Shown: positions 24,690-37,628, numbered from the stretch's first letter. The stretch is 64,000 bases of DNA from Cristatella mucedo (GCA_009760855.2 WPIO01000005.1:9028501-9092500); one strand, 5' to 3'. Made by a program: numbers and translations. Notes: generated from the letters alone by a model not told the origin.

Positions 24690-26269
24690 TCGAGCTCGCG
24701 GCGCGGCGGGATTCGCCGCCGCCCCGCCGCTGCGCCCCGCCTCGCCCCGCCCCACACCGCCTCGCCAAAAACCGCGTCATGAGCCGCGCGCCGCCGCAGC
24801 AGTTGGCGCACCGTCGCCTGCATGCAGCTGTGTCTAGGCTGGATGTTGCGAGAAAGAGCTAAACATGTCGCTCTCTCGCCAGCGGACGGCCGCCGTTCCG
24901 ACTGCCCGCCCGGTTGCCGCTGTGGCACGGGCGAATCGGTAGCAGCAGCGGCAGCGACTGTTGGGCACAGCACGCAATTCCTTCCCTCAGGCACCACCCA
25001 CCCACCTAGGTCGGGCGCTGCGGCTCCGGGCGAGTCACCTCCCCCCCCACCCCTAGCTGCTCTGACTGCGGCGCCGTCTGCGGCGGTCGGAGCTCCGCGC
25101 CGGCCGCTATCAGCCGCTCGCAGCCGCTCTCAGCCGCTCTCTCAGGCCAGGATACGCCGCTCGCAGCGGCGGCGTGGGAGAGCTCTGGTGGCGCCAAGCA
25201 GGCGCCCGCTTCTAGTGCGGGGATCTGGCGAGCGTGGCCGATTAAGCTACACGTCTCGCGACGCACGTTTCATTCCGCCCGTTCGCTGTTTCGCTGTCAG
25301 CTTCGTCTGATGGCATTCAACGTCTGCTCACTTTTCGCCGCTAATTTTCTGCGCGAGAAATTCAAGACATAAACCGACCATAAACCATCGGCGGTGGTAC
25401 TAAGCTCCGAAAAAGAGTTCCCCGCGAGCTGGAAACGATCCAGCATCCTCCGCACGAATGGTCCAGCCCTCTACCGAATGACCTTGCGAGACTGCTCACG
25501 AGTAGGCGCTCAATTGCGACCTTTAAATTCTAGGCTTACAGTTTCCGCACACGCGCTCGAGCCGAATCTCGTTGTCCTGCGGGAGTTAAAGCGTGCGCCT
25601 ATAATTGCACGCTGGGCTCCGAGCTGCAGCCATTATGCTCGCTTCGGTCGGCGACCAGAGGGAGCATCCGCTGAGTGACTTCCGCCGCTGGTCCGGGCAA
25701 GAAGGCCACGCCCACGCGCTTGCGCTTCAGTGATAAGCGGCACGTGGCTGAACGGACTACAGCGGCGGATGCTAGTAACGCTGCAGTTTCAAAGCGCAGA
25801 GCGACCAAAGGCCTTCTGCCGCGAGACTGAGCTCCGAAAAAAAAGAGCTTCTCCTCCAGCACCCTATCAATCTAGGAAGGTCACGTCGTCTCACGTCACG
25901 CTGCGTCTGCGTGCCCGCCCGCCAGCCCGCACGGCTGCGCGCCACGCGGGACACACCACCTAACGAGCCGCTGCGTGTAAGCGCTAGCAAAGCCGAGCGA
26001 CGGCCTGAGGCTGCGGCGTTGTGAGACGTCACCCGCCCACCGCGCACGTCACGCTAGGCTCTCGGTGTGTAGCTCACGACGACGCTGCTAACGCGTAGCC
26101 CGACGGCAGCGCCAGGCGATAGCGGCCATTAGTACTACGACCGACAGGACGAGCTGCAGAGTTGTGCGCCAGTTGCGTGCATTTAAGAACACTGACTGGT
26201 CAAGAGTCCTGAATAACGGAAATCGCAGCTATTTAAGAGCAATGCCGCAGACGCGTTAACTAATAGGGT

Positions 26270-26929
26270 CGTCAATCGTACTTTGTCTAAGCATGCCTCT
26301 TTCGATTTTTGCGACGTTCGTTAGATGAGAGTAGGCCGACTTGACTGTGGAAGAAATGTGCTCAGCTTTTGGCAAGCCATTGTGGAATAGCGTCCAAAAT
26401 ATTGACATAAAACAATGGAGTGATGCTAGATTAATAATCTTGATTAGGCGGTCTCGTAACTTTCGGGCGACACTAAGTTTACTCATGACCATTAGGTTGG
26501 TCTCATTGTTATTATTAAGCTTTATAGAGTTAGTGGCCATCTAAGTGCAGAATAAAACATTTCTATTGCGCTCCAAGTGGACCAAACACTTTGCAATTAA
26601 ATTTGGAGGCCGTGGAATACCACGCACGCCAGCAGGAATTGCATCAACCAATAAACAAATAAACAGCAGGCCGATGCTTCGTCAGTCGCGTTCTGCTCTG
26701 CTTCGATCCCATGGATCCATGGATCATAGTCCAGACGTAACGGTGATGCTTGTGCTTCTTCGCGCCCTTGGCTGTGGTATGCGGCGATTTCGACGCTCAC
26801 GACAGACCAGCCTAGCTAGAGTTTTGCAAATATTTTCAGCGAAATATTGCACAGGCTTGAAGACTTTCTAAAAGTGGGTTACAAAAGCCAAGTCGCGATT
26901 TCAAAAATGTATGACCAACTTGGCAACGG

Positions 26930-26987
<58 letters not shown>

Positions 26988-27060
26988 AGCAGGCCCAAGT
27001 TTTTGCATTAGTACATAGCTAAAAGTACACGAACTTGACTATGGAGTTCACGTGGTTGTT
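26270..27060 (-). mobile_element. Family-1 LINE fragments, antisense, decayed
   Basis: 26270-26545 encodes on the minus strand a decayed copy of the K-L-N-D-D-K-T to S-T-V-K-S-A-Y region. 26775-26830 and 26925-27060 match neighbouring LINE segments. A CT microsatellite has grown inside the last piece. Confidence 0.65.
26934..26988 (+). repeat. (TC)n inside a LINE fragment
   Basis: Sits between GGTAT and TAAGCAGGCCC. Sister LINE copies have only TCTCTGTC at this site. Confidence 0.95.
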
Positions 27061-27099
27061 CATTGAGAGGTTACTTTTGGGACAGGATGCCAAACAATG

Positions 27100-27275
27100 T
27101 AACCTATTTGTACAGCGCCTTAAGATAACTTAGTCTCTTTTTTTCTGGCGCTTCACATATTCCATATGCCGTGGGCTCCACCCCACGACCTGGGTAGGCA
27201 AATCCATTTACCTTGACCTCGGTTCGAGGCGAGCACCTTGATCACCAGGCCAAACCAGCCCTTCGCGTCGATTGT
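27100..27275 (-). mobile_element. Short SINE with LINE-like 3' end
   Basis: Minus strand: GGTGCTCGCCTCG head, CCAGGTCGTGGGGTGGAGCCC, then GTGAAGCGCCAGAAAAAAAG. The same plan is seen at 18.0, 5.6 and 38.5 kb. Confidence 0.55.
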
Positions 27276-27689
27276 GCGAAGAAGCTACGGGAGAAATGCT
27301 GACTGAGCCCATTTTGAAAGGCGGATCTTCAGATTAATGAGTAACTAGATTTACCCTTTGCTAGTCTCATAGTTATAGGTTCCTTGTGCGATGAAACATT
27401 ATTTGTACCTTGATATACTCAAGACATATATAGACAGGGAGCAGATTATTCATGTATTGATATCTGTGGCGTGGCCAGTAATTCGTTCAGAGAGGCATAA
27501 CCATCTAAAGTGGGGTTATACACCACCTTTGACGGAACCAGCCAATCAGAACTGGCGGTACGAGTTAACTAAGAGGCACTGCTGCCTTCTAGCACCTCCT
27601 CGCTGCACCTTTGAATAAATGAATATGCCACACAGATCATTTCAGACAGCTGGATCTTATTTGCAAACTTCGTATGGACGCTGCTAGAA

Positions 27690-27976
27690 AAATAGCAGAC
27701 ATCTATTTAGGACAGCATTTAGTGGGTCCCTATGATTCTTCCTTCACGTGCTTATGCTTGCTGACACTGTGCATGCTGCCACTAACCATGCGTGCATGCT
27801 GACCCTGTGCATGTCACCGCAAACCATGTTATTCATTTTGTTTGTTTGTCAAGCATGATATTACTCACCTGTCAATTGCATTTCCCTTTGCAACAAATTT
27901 AAAGCGCCTAGAGAGAGATTGAGTTCTCTGAGGGCGCTTTATCAAGTGCATTATTATTATTATTTATTATTATTGG
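27690..27976 (+). mobile_element. Family-1 LINE 3' UTR and (ATT)n tail
   Basis: Very similar to the 3' UTR of the 51-53 kb copy, from TTTAGTGGGTCCC to the stem-loop and ATT repeats. ORF sequence is essentially absent. Confidence 0.85.
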
Positions 27977-28489
27977 CAAAGATGCGTGGGACCGGGTTGC
28001 TGGTCAGTAGTAAGATAATGAAGCAAGACGAATTAAATCACTCGCACACCATCCGCGTTGTGCCGTCTTCACTATCTCCCACGATCAGCCTGTATTGGAA
28101 AGATACAAGTTGAGCTCCTTGTGGCGGCTACAACTTAAGCAGAATGTCTGACCTAATGCGGTTGGGTGCTGGAGCACACATGGGCACTACCGCTCGATGC
28201 ACGGTCTCTTAGTGGGCACATCAATTTTCAACTGCATCTGACCATATGAAGCATCTTGAGTTGAATCGAATGCAGAGGAACTAATAAGAAAATAATTGTT
28301 TAATTTTTCTCGGAAGACTCGGATGCACCCCGATGGGTTATACATTCGTCCATACCCATAGACCAATCAAAGCTATTGGAGAAGTCACAATTATCGCACG
28401 TTACCTTTCAATTTTAAATCGTTTGTAGTACTATCGAATCAATCTTTCGAATATTTTGTCTTGAGTGCCTTTGATAATGAGCTGTTAAT

Positions 28490-31165
28490 GATGACATTAA
28501 TCTATCAACCTTCAGATACCTAGTCCTCATTTCTCTCAGATTTTTCTGGTCTAATTTTTTTATTATGCATGCAAGAACTTAGTCATTTTTTGACAGCTTA
28601 ACTGCCGGTTTAAGCGAGAATTTTGTGCATTTCGAACTGAGTGACTCTTTTTCTCTTGTGGCTCGTATCCATGACCTCACTAACAACAAAGGTCACACAC
28701 TAGATCAAATTTTCTCCCACAAGCTTATGCTACCATCCTTTATTGCAAGCAAATTCTGTTCATCTGGTGATATGCGGGTTTCATTTAGTCTGCAGCGTGT
28801 GCTGCCCTCCTCTGCATCTAAAGTAAACCGTGAATCGCGAAACATCAAGAACCCGGACAGCGATGCTGTCCGCGACAGTTTCACGCATGCTGCACGATCA
28901 CCTTTACGACACATGTCATCATTGGTTAAATGCTTCCGCAAACATTAGAAAAGCTAGGTCTACTAAGTAGCAGCTTCAAAAAGCATGCAAAAGATCAGGA
29001 CTGACTTTCCATCGAAAGGTACACAAGGACTACTATAGATCACACCAATCCACCTTATCAAAGTGTCTACCGTCAAATATCTTCTCAACTAAAACTAGCT
29101 TCTATCGAAAATAGTTTTGAGTTAAAGGTGCAAAATCGAAAAATGCTCAAGTGTCTACCGTCAAATATCTTCTCAACCACTCTGAGGTTAGCTCCTTCCG
29201 AGTGATCCTTGTAGCGATCTAGCTGATCACTTCTCTAGCTTCGTTGTCAGCGAGATAGACAAGATCAGAGGGTCTGTCCCTATGGTAGCATCATCCCCAC
29301 TGGACTCCTGTCCCTCAAAAAAAGCCCACACCGGACTTATCTCCATCAATTCCGTGCAGCACCTCGATGTCTACATTTAGGGAGGCCACGAGTGACCTCA
29401 TCCTGAAATTCATCGCCCAGTCAAGGGAGACTACAAGTCCTCTAGATCATATTTCTACTGTCCTACTTCTACGACGCATAGATCTGCTGCTGCTATGCAT
29501 AAGTAACATAATAAACGTGTGCTTAGCTTCAGGACCTGCCCAGCCCCTTTCAAAATGGCTGCAGTTAGGCTGCTAATTAAGAAAGCAACATTAGGCCATG
29601 AGAACTTCAGCCCAGTCTCCCTTCTACCGTTCCTATGGAAGACACTGAAACGAATTGCTACAGACCAGCTGAACTCTTATATTGAAACCTCAATCCTAGA
29701 AAGTAAGTTCCAGTCTGGTTTTAGGGCTAATCACTCCACGGAGTCATGAATACTTAGGGTGTATAACGACCTTCTCAGGGATGCTGGCTTAGGTCACGTC
29801 TCTCTGCTTGTTTGCTTGATCTGTCAGCAGCGTTTTATACCAATCGACGCCAAGTCCTTTACCAGTGCATTTCATCTCGCCTGAGCATTACTGGCACTTC
29901 ACTGCAATGGTTTAGGTCCTATCTCAATGGGAGACTCCAAAGTGTTGGTGTGAGCGAACAAAGGTCGTACTAAGAAGCAATGAAGTACGGTGTACCTCAG
30001 GGCTCATTACTTGGTCTGCCTCTTTTCACAGTTTATACTCTACCTCTTGCCGATGTGATCGCCAAACACAATCTAGGCTTTTATTTCAATGCAGATGACA
30101 GTGTACCTTTGCCTTGATCCCTCCCAGCCCTCAAGCACGTCAAATTCTCTTGATTTGTAAGCTGCATGTATTGATGAGATTGGCACGTAGATGGCAGCAA
30201 ACTTACTCAAATTGAATGACAGTAAAACCAAATTACTAGTTATGGGAAAAAAAATTGTGACTCAGAAATTGGAAAGCTTAACGCAAAATTGGCTCGGCAA
30301 GCACTTCTGCTGCATGTGAATGAAATCTAGATGTCCTGTTCCAAAGGGACCTTTTATTAGAAGACCACATTAGCTCCACTGACAAGTATAACTTAATTCA
30401 GCTGCGTAACATGGCTAAACGTCGGTCTTGCTTATACAGGGATACTACATTCAAATTTGTTCATGCATTTGTGACATCCCGTCTCGATTTCTGTAACTCA
30501 CTGCTTGCTGGCCTCCCGGCGGTGCAATCAGGCGCTTACAGCTAATGCAAAACTCTGCAGCTAGGTTTTTCTGTCGTGAGCGTCCTAGTTGCCACATCAC
30601 ACCTCTTCTAGCCGACCTGCGCTAGCTCCCAATCAAGTAGCGTATTGACTTCAAGGTTCTTTCACTCAATTTTAGGTTCCTTCATTCTCTGGCGCTAGCC
30701 TACCTATCTGAACTGTTCCCTCGCCGAGCTAGGCATGGTACCGCCCGCTTTACTTACTCCAATCGTTTAGCTGTACCGAACCTGAAATTCTCTGGAGACC
30801 ATCCCATTAGCTCATAGGCTCTCAAGGCCTGAAAATCCCTCCCGGTTGACGTCACGACATCCCCTGACACGATGACATCTAAAAAGAAGCTTAAACGCAC
30901 CTGCTTATCACAGCATTTAGTGCGTCCTTGTGATTCATGCTTTGCGTGCTTATGGGTACTGACACTGAGCATGCTATGACTAACCATATTTTACTTGTTG
31001 GTTGACACTGTGCATGTCACCTCTAACCATATTATGCTTGTTGACACTGAGCATTTGCCACTAATTATCGAATCACGCTTCCATTACAACATATGTAAAG
31101 CGCCTAGAAAGAGATTAAGTTCTCAGGGGTGTTGTAGAAATGTATTATTAACATTATTGCTGCTA
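28490..31165 (+). mobile_element. Family-1 LINE, longest copy, degenerate
   Basis: The only copy that reaches into the endonuclease. 28490-28560 resembles L-I-Y-Q-P-S-D-T, and 28625-28948 contains N-K-G-H-T-L-D-Q-I-F-S, the end of an AP-endonuclease domain. RT follows from about 29350 (L-R-R-I-D-L-L-L-L-C-I-S-N-I-I-N) to the 3' UTR and tail at 31165. Numerous frameshifts and stops; the YADD block is altered. Confidence 0.8.
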
Positions 31166-31169
31166 TACC

Positions 31170-32150
31170 AATAGTAAGAACTTTGATATGATTATGCTCT
31201 TATCTATTGGGTTTATTAAATTGTGCATCTGTACTTCATCGAGAATTATCTAGCAAGCAGAAGTACAAGCGAGTTCTCTTCGTCTGTCACTTCTGCAAAA
31301 ACCATTTACATCGAAGGGTAGGCTTTTGTCCTCATTGTTTCTAGTTAGTGATTGATAATCATTCTGCTTGATGTACGTACAACGTCATGAATGAGTATCT
31401 TAAGTTCATATTCTTCACTCCAGCACTTAGAAACAACTCAAGATATCGCAACTGTTCGCACTTTTAATGCACGAGCGTCCCGATGTTCGTGGAGGTATTG
31501 ACCCTGGAAATGCTTGATATATTCGAGCCGTGCCACAGTGTGGCACTGTGCCTCGGGACCTTTCACGGATAATTAGTAATCCTCGCGGGGTACTTCCTTA
31601 GCATGATAAATCAAATTTTAAACGCTGGAAATCCTATAGCAGAGGACAGTCGGCTGTCAACGGCCCCGGGCAGTCGTCAGGATTAATCCGTCGATGTCAC
31701 GTCAACGTTTTAGTGGCAGCAGAAAAGGCCAGGCTGTAGAATGCAGCCGGCTCCATCCGCCGGCAGCCCTTGCCCTAGGCAAACAGCGCCTAAGTCTACT
31801 GCCCCACTGAGCCGATCAATAACGTACGGCTCGTGCATGTGCTTGGTGCAAGTGCTCGATTCGTCGCCATGTCTCCCCGTGGCTCAACCAACGACTCAAG
31901 CGGCGCAGTCGAGCTGCTCTTGAAGTACTGGAGGGAGGGATTGTTCCCACCTTGCAAGAGATCCAGCCAAGAGAGCAATGAATGCCAAAGATGCACAGAG
32001 CAGCGGTTGCCGGTCCCCACTTCCTAGCTTGGCCATCACTTTTCCCAGCTAGTGGCTTCCTTTAAGCCAATATAGAACTGTATCTTAAACGTTGCCAAGG
32101 GCCGCACGATTTGGAGGTTTGTTTATTACTCTTTAGCGCGGCCCAGCGGT
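31170..32150. other. Intergenic, nothing recognised
   Basis: Mixed-composition sequence between a LINE tail and the foldback-like element. Short open frames only. Confidence 0.4.
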
Positions 32151-32283
32151 TGTCGGACATTCCCCCCCCCCCGCACGTTCCCCCGGACATTTCTCCCCCT
32201 GGTAGACCCTAGGATATTTCCCCCGGACATTTCCCACCCCCGGGTAGGACGTTTATCCCTATGTTGATTAATGTACAACTAAG

Positions 32284-32299
32284 AATATATATATATATT

Positions 32300-32372
<73 letters not shown>
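32284..32372. repeat. (TA)n run
   Basis: About 88 bp of TA with a few interruptions near its left end, inside the foldback-like element. Confidence 0.95.
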
Positions 32373-32375
<3 letters not shown>

Positions 32376-32735
32376 TGAATGAAGTTCACGCTCTATTAAA
32401 ATAAAATCAACTCAGTAAAATTAGAAGAATGGATGGATTGGAAGGATGGTTTCTAATGAAGCGAGCGGCGGCGGCGGTTGCAGCGGCTGCGGCAGCGGCG
32501 AGCTAAACAGTCCTGTCCCGCGGTAGTTCGGTCCCGCTCGACGCCGCGAGGCACTTGTTCATACCCGACAAATCGGGCTCGCGCTTAGGCGTGCCGCGCG
32601 TTTCTGCAAATGAGCGCTAAGCCTCAGAGGTCTACTGCATATAACTCGAGCTCAAGAGATCTATTTACGCCCTAATACGCACTAATTAAAGCGCAAAATA
32701 CGAGCAAGAGTGGATTTAGGCGGCGGGGGCGCAGC

Positions 32736-32965
32736 CCACCCTAAACCCTAAAATATAAACCCTAAACCCTAAACACTAAACCCTAAAACCCTAAATTCCA
32801 AACCCTAAACCTTAAATTCTAAACCCTAGACCCTAAACCCTAAACGCTAAACCCTAAACTCTGAACCCTAAACGATAAACCCTAAAACGCTAAACCTAAA
32901 AACCTTAAAAACCCTAAATGCCCTAAACCCTAAAATCCTCAACACTAAACCCTAAACTATAAACG
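32736..32965 (+). repeat. Degenerate CCCTAAA (TTTAGGG-type) array
   Basis: About 230 bp made mostly of CCCTAAA with variants such as CACTAAA, CGCTAAA, CCTTAAA and CCCTAGA. The heptamer is the plant-type telomere repeat, not the common animal TTAGGG or TTAGG. It is interstitial and lies inside the inverted-repeat element. Confidence 0.85.
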
Positions 32966-33389
32966 GGGGGGTGTCGGGGGGGGGGGAAATGTCCGGAAAA
33001 CGTCTGGGGGAGAATGTCCGTACCCCAGCCCAGTTGGCCTAGGCCTGAGGTTGGGTGCGTTTGTGAATTGTGCAGCCATGAACTAACCAAACTAAAGCAC
33101 GGGGCTGTAGCTAAAAACTCGGAAGACCTCTGCTTAACCATATGCACCAACCGGATTAAGAAGGCCAATAAATGACAGGCTTGAGACGGGTGTCAGATGA
33201 GGCTAGATCAAAAGCCTTTCAAGGGGAAAGTGTTTAGAATTCTTAGGTAAGGGGTGCTTAAGTGTCAACCCCTGCAACGAAGCTTGAGCGAGGGAAGCCG
33301 ATCGCGGGTTGACGAGCTGAAATCTTTACGACATACGATGATCCATAATCTAAGCAACAAAGAGGCGGTTAAACTATAATAGAAATAAT

Positions 33390-34230
33390 GGATGCCCTGT
33401 CAAAGTATAGTTTGCAGATAACACACTGCTCTACCTGTGCTTTGATCCCTAACTGCCTTCTAGCACGTTGAACTCTCGCCTTCTTTGCGACATGTACTGC
33501 TAATATCTGCAACTGGAGGCAGCAAACCCTCTCGAATTTAATGACGATTAAACCAACTTACTAGTTATGGGCAAATCTAACGTCACCCAGAAACTGGAAA
33601 AATGGTCTCTTAAATAAAATGGGCTCTACGAACATATTTCTTGTGGCATCTGCACACAATCTGGCTGTCGTATTCCAAATTTACCTTACACTAAAATGAT
33701 TACTCCAGTTCCGCATGCAGATCTACCTACTTTCAGTTATGTAAAATTACGAAAATTCTGGCATGCTTAGACAGGAATAACTTTCAAGTTGGTCACAGGT
33801 TATGCGACATACCGTCTCGACTTCTATAATTAATTTCTTAAAGGTCTTCCAGATATTGAAATAGGACGCTTAAAATTGCTGCAAAACTCTGCACCCTGCC
33901 TTGTCTGTCATGATCGTCGTATTTTTCCCATAACACTACTGCTCACCTGCAAGGCTCCCCATCAAGTAGCGTGGCGACTTCATGATTTTGGAACTCACTT
34001 TAAGGCTCCTTCATTCTCTTGCTCCAGCCAACCAATCAGAAATAATAGACAGCCAGGCTAAGAATCGTACTACCCACTCTTTTCATATTGCTCAGCTATT
34101 TTTGTGCCTTAGTTCAAATGCTCCCAAAGCCTGTAACTCACTCCCGACCGACATCATGACATTTCCTGAGCTGACGACATTTGAAAAAGAAGCGGAAAAA
34201 GCACCTGTTCCTCACATCATTTGCTAGTTC
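33390..34230 (+). mobile_element. Family-1 LINE fragment, degenerate
   Basis: Starts at the catalytic block (F-A-D-N in place of F/Y-A-D-D, then L-Y-L-C-F-D-P) and runs through the C-terminal ORF to the beginning of the 3' UTR, where the next copy takes over. Multiple stops. Confidence 0.75.
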
Positions 34231-34284
34231 CAGGTGAATTGTACTTTATTGACTTATTTGTGCTAATACATAAGCAGATAACAC

Positions 34285-36045
34285 CTAAGAAGGCAACAAG
34301 TCCTCTGGACCCTATTCCCACTGTCCGGCTCCTACGCTGCATTGATCTGAGGTTGCCATGCATAACTAACATCCTTAATGTGTCATTAGTCTCAGGTCAT
34401 GTCTCAGCACCTTTCAAAAAAGCTGTAGTCAGGCCACTTCTCAAGAAAGCGACACTAAACCAAGAGAAATTGAGCAACTATCGCCCAGTATTCTTTCTAC
34501 CATTCCTACCAAAGACACAGGAACGAGTCGTGGCAGACCAGCTGAACTCCTTTATTGAAACTTCAAGCCTTGCTAGTAAGTTCCAGTCTGGCTTTAGAGC
34601 TCATCACTCCGCATAGTCAGCATTGCTTCGGGTGTACAACGACTTACTTGGGAATTCTAACATACGTAAGGTATCTCTGCTCGCTTTGCTCGATCTTTCG
34701 GCAGCTTTTGATACTGTCAATCACCAAGTCGTTCTTTGGCGCCTCAGATCTCGCCTGGGCATCACTGGCACTGCTCTGCAATGGTTCAAGTACTATTTCA
34801 GTGGAAGACTCCAGTGTATTGATATGAATGGACAAAGATCATCTGAGGCACCTCTGAAATATGGGCTATCACAGGGCTCCGTGCTAGGTCCGGTTCTTTT
34901 CACGGTTTATACTCTCCCTCTTGCTGATGTGATTGCCAAGCACAATCCAGGCTTTCACTTCTATGCGAATGACACTCAGTTGTATCTTTGCTTTGATCCC
35001 TCCCCGCATTCGAGCACCTCGAATTTTCTCAACTCCATTGCTGCATGTATTTATGAAATTCACACATGAATGGCAGCAAATTTTCATGAATTAAATTATG
35101 ATAAGACTAACTTGCTAGTCATGGGCAAACCAAGAGTGATTCAGAAATTAGAAAGGCTGACGCTCACAATCGGCTCTGTCAGCATATCTCCTGTTGAATC
35201 TGCACGAAATCTAGGTGTCGTGTTCCAAAGTGACCTTTCGTTAGACGACCGCATCAGCTCCACAGTCAAGTCTGCTTACTTTCAGTTGCATAACATCGCT
35301 AAAATTCGGACTTCTTTAGATAGGGATACCACATATAAGTTGGTCCATGGACTTGTGACATCCGGTCTCGACTTCAGTAACTCACTGCTCGTTTGCCTAC
35401 CGATATGCGTGCAATTAGACAATTAGAGCTGGAGCAAAGCTTCGAAGCTAGGCTTGTCTGTCGTGAGCGTCGCAGTTGCCACATCGCACCACTTCTCGCA
35501 GACCAGCAATGGCTTCCAATCAGGCAGCGCATTGACTTCGTCGAAATTGATCTTCAATTTCTGACTCAAGCCCACCTAGCAGAACTACTCCCCCACCGAG
35601 CCATGCATCGTACCACCCGCTTTTCGGGAACTAACTTTTTACCTCTACCTCGTACAAACATCAAATCCTTTGGAGACCTTGCCTTTAGTTCGTATGCTCC
35701 CAAAGCCTGGAACTCACTCCCGACTTCCGTTACGACTTCCCCCGACTTGACCGCATTTAAAAAGAAATTAAAAACGAACCTATTTACGATACCATTTAGT
35801 GGGTCCCTGTGATTCGTTCTTTATTTGCTCATGCGTGCTGACACTGCGCATATTGTCACTAACCATACTTGCATGCTGACCCTGTTCATGTCACCCCTAA
35901 CTATGTTATTCATGTTGTTTATCAAACATGATACCATTCACCGTTCAATCGTGTTTTATTTGCAGCAAATGTAAAACGCCTAGAAAGAGATTGGCTTCTC
36001 TGAGGGTGCTTTATCAATTGTATCATCATTATTATTATTATTAAC
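34285..36045 (+). mobile_element. Family-1 LINE, moderately preserved
   Basis: RT from K-A-T-S-P-L-D-P-I-P (34300) through L-D-L-S-A-A-F-D-T-V (34693 onward), S-Q-G-S-V-L-G-P, and Y-A-N-D in place of YADD, to the C-terminal region (35393-35812, ending F-S-G-S-L), 3' UTR, stem-loop and ATT tail. A few stops and frameshifts split the ORF. A second, more decayed tail follows at 36046-36165. Confidence 0.88.
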
Positions 36046-36169
36046 ATTAACACTGCACATTGTATCATTAGCTAATTTGTGGGTTCAATATGCTGCAATA
36101 TTTAAAGTGCCTAGAAAGAAATTTAGTTTTCTGTGGGAAGCCATGCACATTTTCATGTTATTGTTCCTA

Positions 36170-36890
36170 TAATATTTCCCACTACGGGCATCTGAATCAC
36201 GCGGCCTCGGTCTCAGTTGTGCTCACATACCTGCAGCTCACCTGAAGCAAACAATTTTCCAAGCCTTCTGCTAGTGAGTCGTGGACACAAGTTATCTCTG
36301 CCTTTTAACAAATTCGTCTTTTACCTAGATCAAGTGTCAAAGTCATGAATCCTGAAGGAAGGAGTCGGAGTCTCGTCCGTTCTAAAAGCTGAAATAGAAC
36401 ATGTAATCCTGTTTAACCGTTGCTTACGCAAGCATGCAGTAGAATATGAGAGAAGAAGTTGAACACTTGGAATATGAATGCATGATTAGCATGATGCAAA
36501 AATCCCCCAAGGCTCAAGAGCTCATTGCGTTCGATGTTTACATCTCGAAACTAAAATATTTGAATTCTATAGTTGATTTTCTCTATTAGTCATGTCTGGC
36601 CAAGTAGAGAAATCGAAATATTTTCAGTTTATAATGGAGGCAGTTTATAATTAATATTGCTTTATATTATGGAGCTCAAACAAAAAAATTTCGATTCGCT
36701 CAATCTGGATTGCTGAATGTGAGATCCTAACGCCAGGCGTACCCATTGCACTAATGTGGCCGAGTCCGGAGTCAGAGTCTAATCTCTGTCTCTGGGACGA
36801 CTCGCTTTTGGTGGCACCGGAGCCTACTCTTTTATCTAAGGTTAGCAGATTTGTTCGATGAAGCTGGCTCCACTAATTGCCTGTGACAGT
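36170..36890. other. Intergenic, nothing recognised
   Basis: Unique-looking sequence between a LINE tail and candidate gene Y. No feature supported. Confidence 0.4.
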
Positions 36891-36897
36891 AACTCAG

Positions 36898-37286
36898 TCA
36901 ATGAAACTTAACTGTGACAAATTGCGAAACTATACCGAGCGCTGGGGTTGCTGACACACATTCATCCGGTAGCCATTGCCTAGCCCAAAGAATCCCTCGG
37001 TCACCAAGAACCGCTGATATCACGCGAATCGCGACTGCCGCTGCTGGGCTGGTACGGAGCCTCTTGCCGTCGCTGATTTTGTGAGTAGCTCGTTTAGAAT
37101 TTAGATCAGTGACGTGCACCCTTCCCTGTGTCCATCTGGGGCCAGTTGCCGCAATGCATACTATGAAAAGAACTTGACCGTCTCTGCATTGATAGAAAGC
37201 CACTGGTAGCAATATGAAGGGCACTGCCTGCGGTGGTGCCAGCTTTGACACTTCACTTACCTCTGCGGCGAACTGCGAGGCTGCAA
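36898..37286 (-). CDS. Candidate gene Y, downstream exon to a stop
   Basis: An open frame of 128 residues ending in TGA at 36898-36900. It starts at an acceptor (TCATTGACAG at 37287) whose two-base offset matches the phase of the exon at 37629-37745. It contains a hydrophobic stretch (A-V-P-F-I-L-L-P-V-A-F-Y) and R-W-T-Q-G-R-V-H-V-T-D-L. A consensus donor (GAG|GTAAGT at 37260) lies nine codons in, so the coding part may be only a 26-nt mini-exon with a further exon beyond it. No family match. Confidence 0.28.
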
Positions 37287-37628
37287 CTGTCAATGACAGT
37301 CTAAGCTAAAGATGGTTTTAGCTTCGGAGACAGCACTGACGCCGCCTATCAGCAACACTAGATTTGACTCTCGAGCTTAGACATACAGCGTCTGCAGAAT
37401 GCCAAAGGTATGACACCCAAAATGAACTGAGATACTGAGTCAGCTAGAAAAGACCTACCTTCGGCGAACACAGCTTATCACCAGCATCTTCTGGCGGAGA
37501 TTCGGACGTAGAACAGCGGGTCCATTCACAGGCTTTAGCATTCCACTGGGTGGCTAGGTTCGGCCCGTGTGGCAGTTGCTACCGCCTGGCTTCCAGCAAC
37601 TCATCAAAAACAAGCCGTCTGTACTTAC

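Larger units (their letters stand above)
22140..26260. other. GC- and CpG-rich island, no confirmed gene
   Basis: High GC, many CpG, long open frames on both strands that are expected by chance at this composition. A minus-strand segment ending in a strong donor (GCGGAG|GTGAGT near 23943) could be an exon (its peptide includes F-V-E-R-L-K-R-V-T-E-L-L), but no partner exon was found. The remainder shows nothing recognisable. Confidence 0.4.
32154..33026. mobile_element. Foldback-like element with inverted C-rich ends and telomere-like core
   Basis: The left end carries CGGACATTCCCC-type units three times (32154-32255). The right end carries the reverse complement twice (GGGGAAATGTCCGG, GGGGGAGAATGTCCG; 32967-33026). 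Between them lie an AT dinucleotide run (32284-32372), a CGG/CTG-rich block (about 32455-32520), unique sequence and a degenerate CCCTAAA array. No ORF and no clear target duplication were found. A non-autonomous DNA transposon or foldback repeat is the best description. Confidence 0.5.

Noticed and set aside
22963..24997. Long GC-rich open frames on both strands
   Set aside because: High GC makes stop-free stretches likely. Poly-Arg/Pro/Ala composition follows the CCG run, and overlapping frames on both strands are equally long.
32736..32965. Chromosome end or plant contamination
   Set aside because: The array is degenerate, interstitial and enclosed by inverted repeats, and the window contains an animal innexin and animal-type LINEs.
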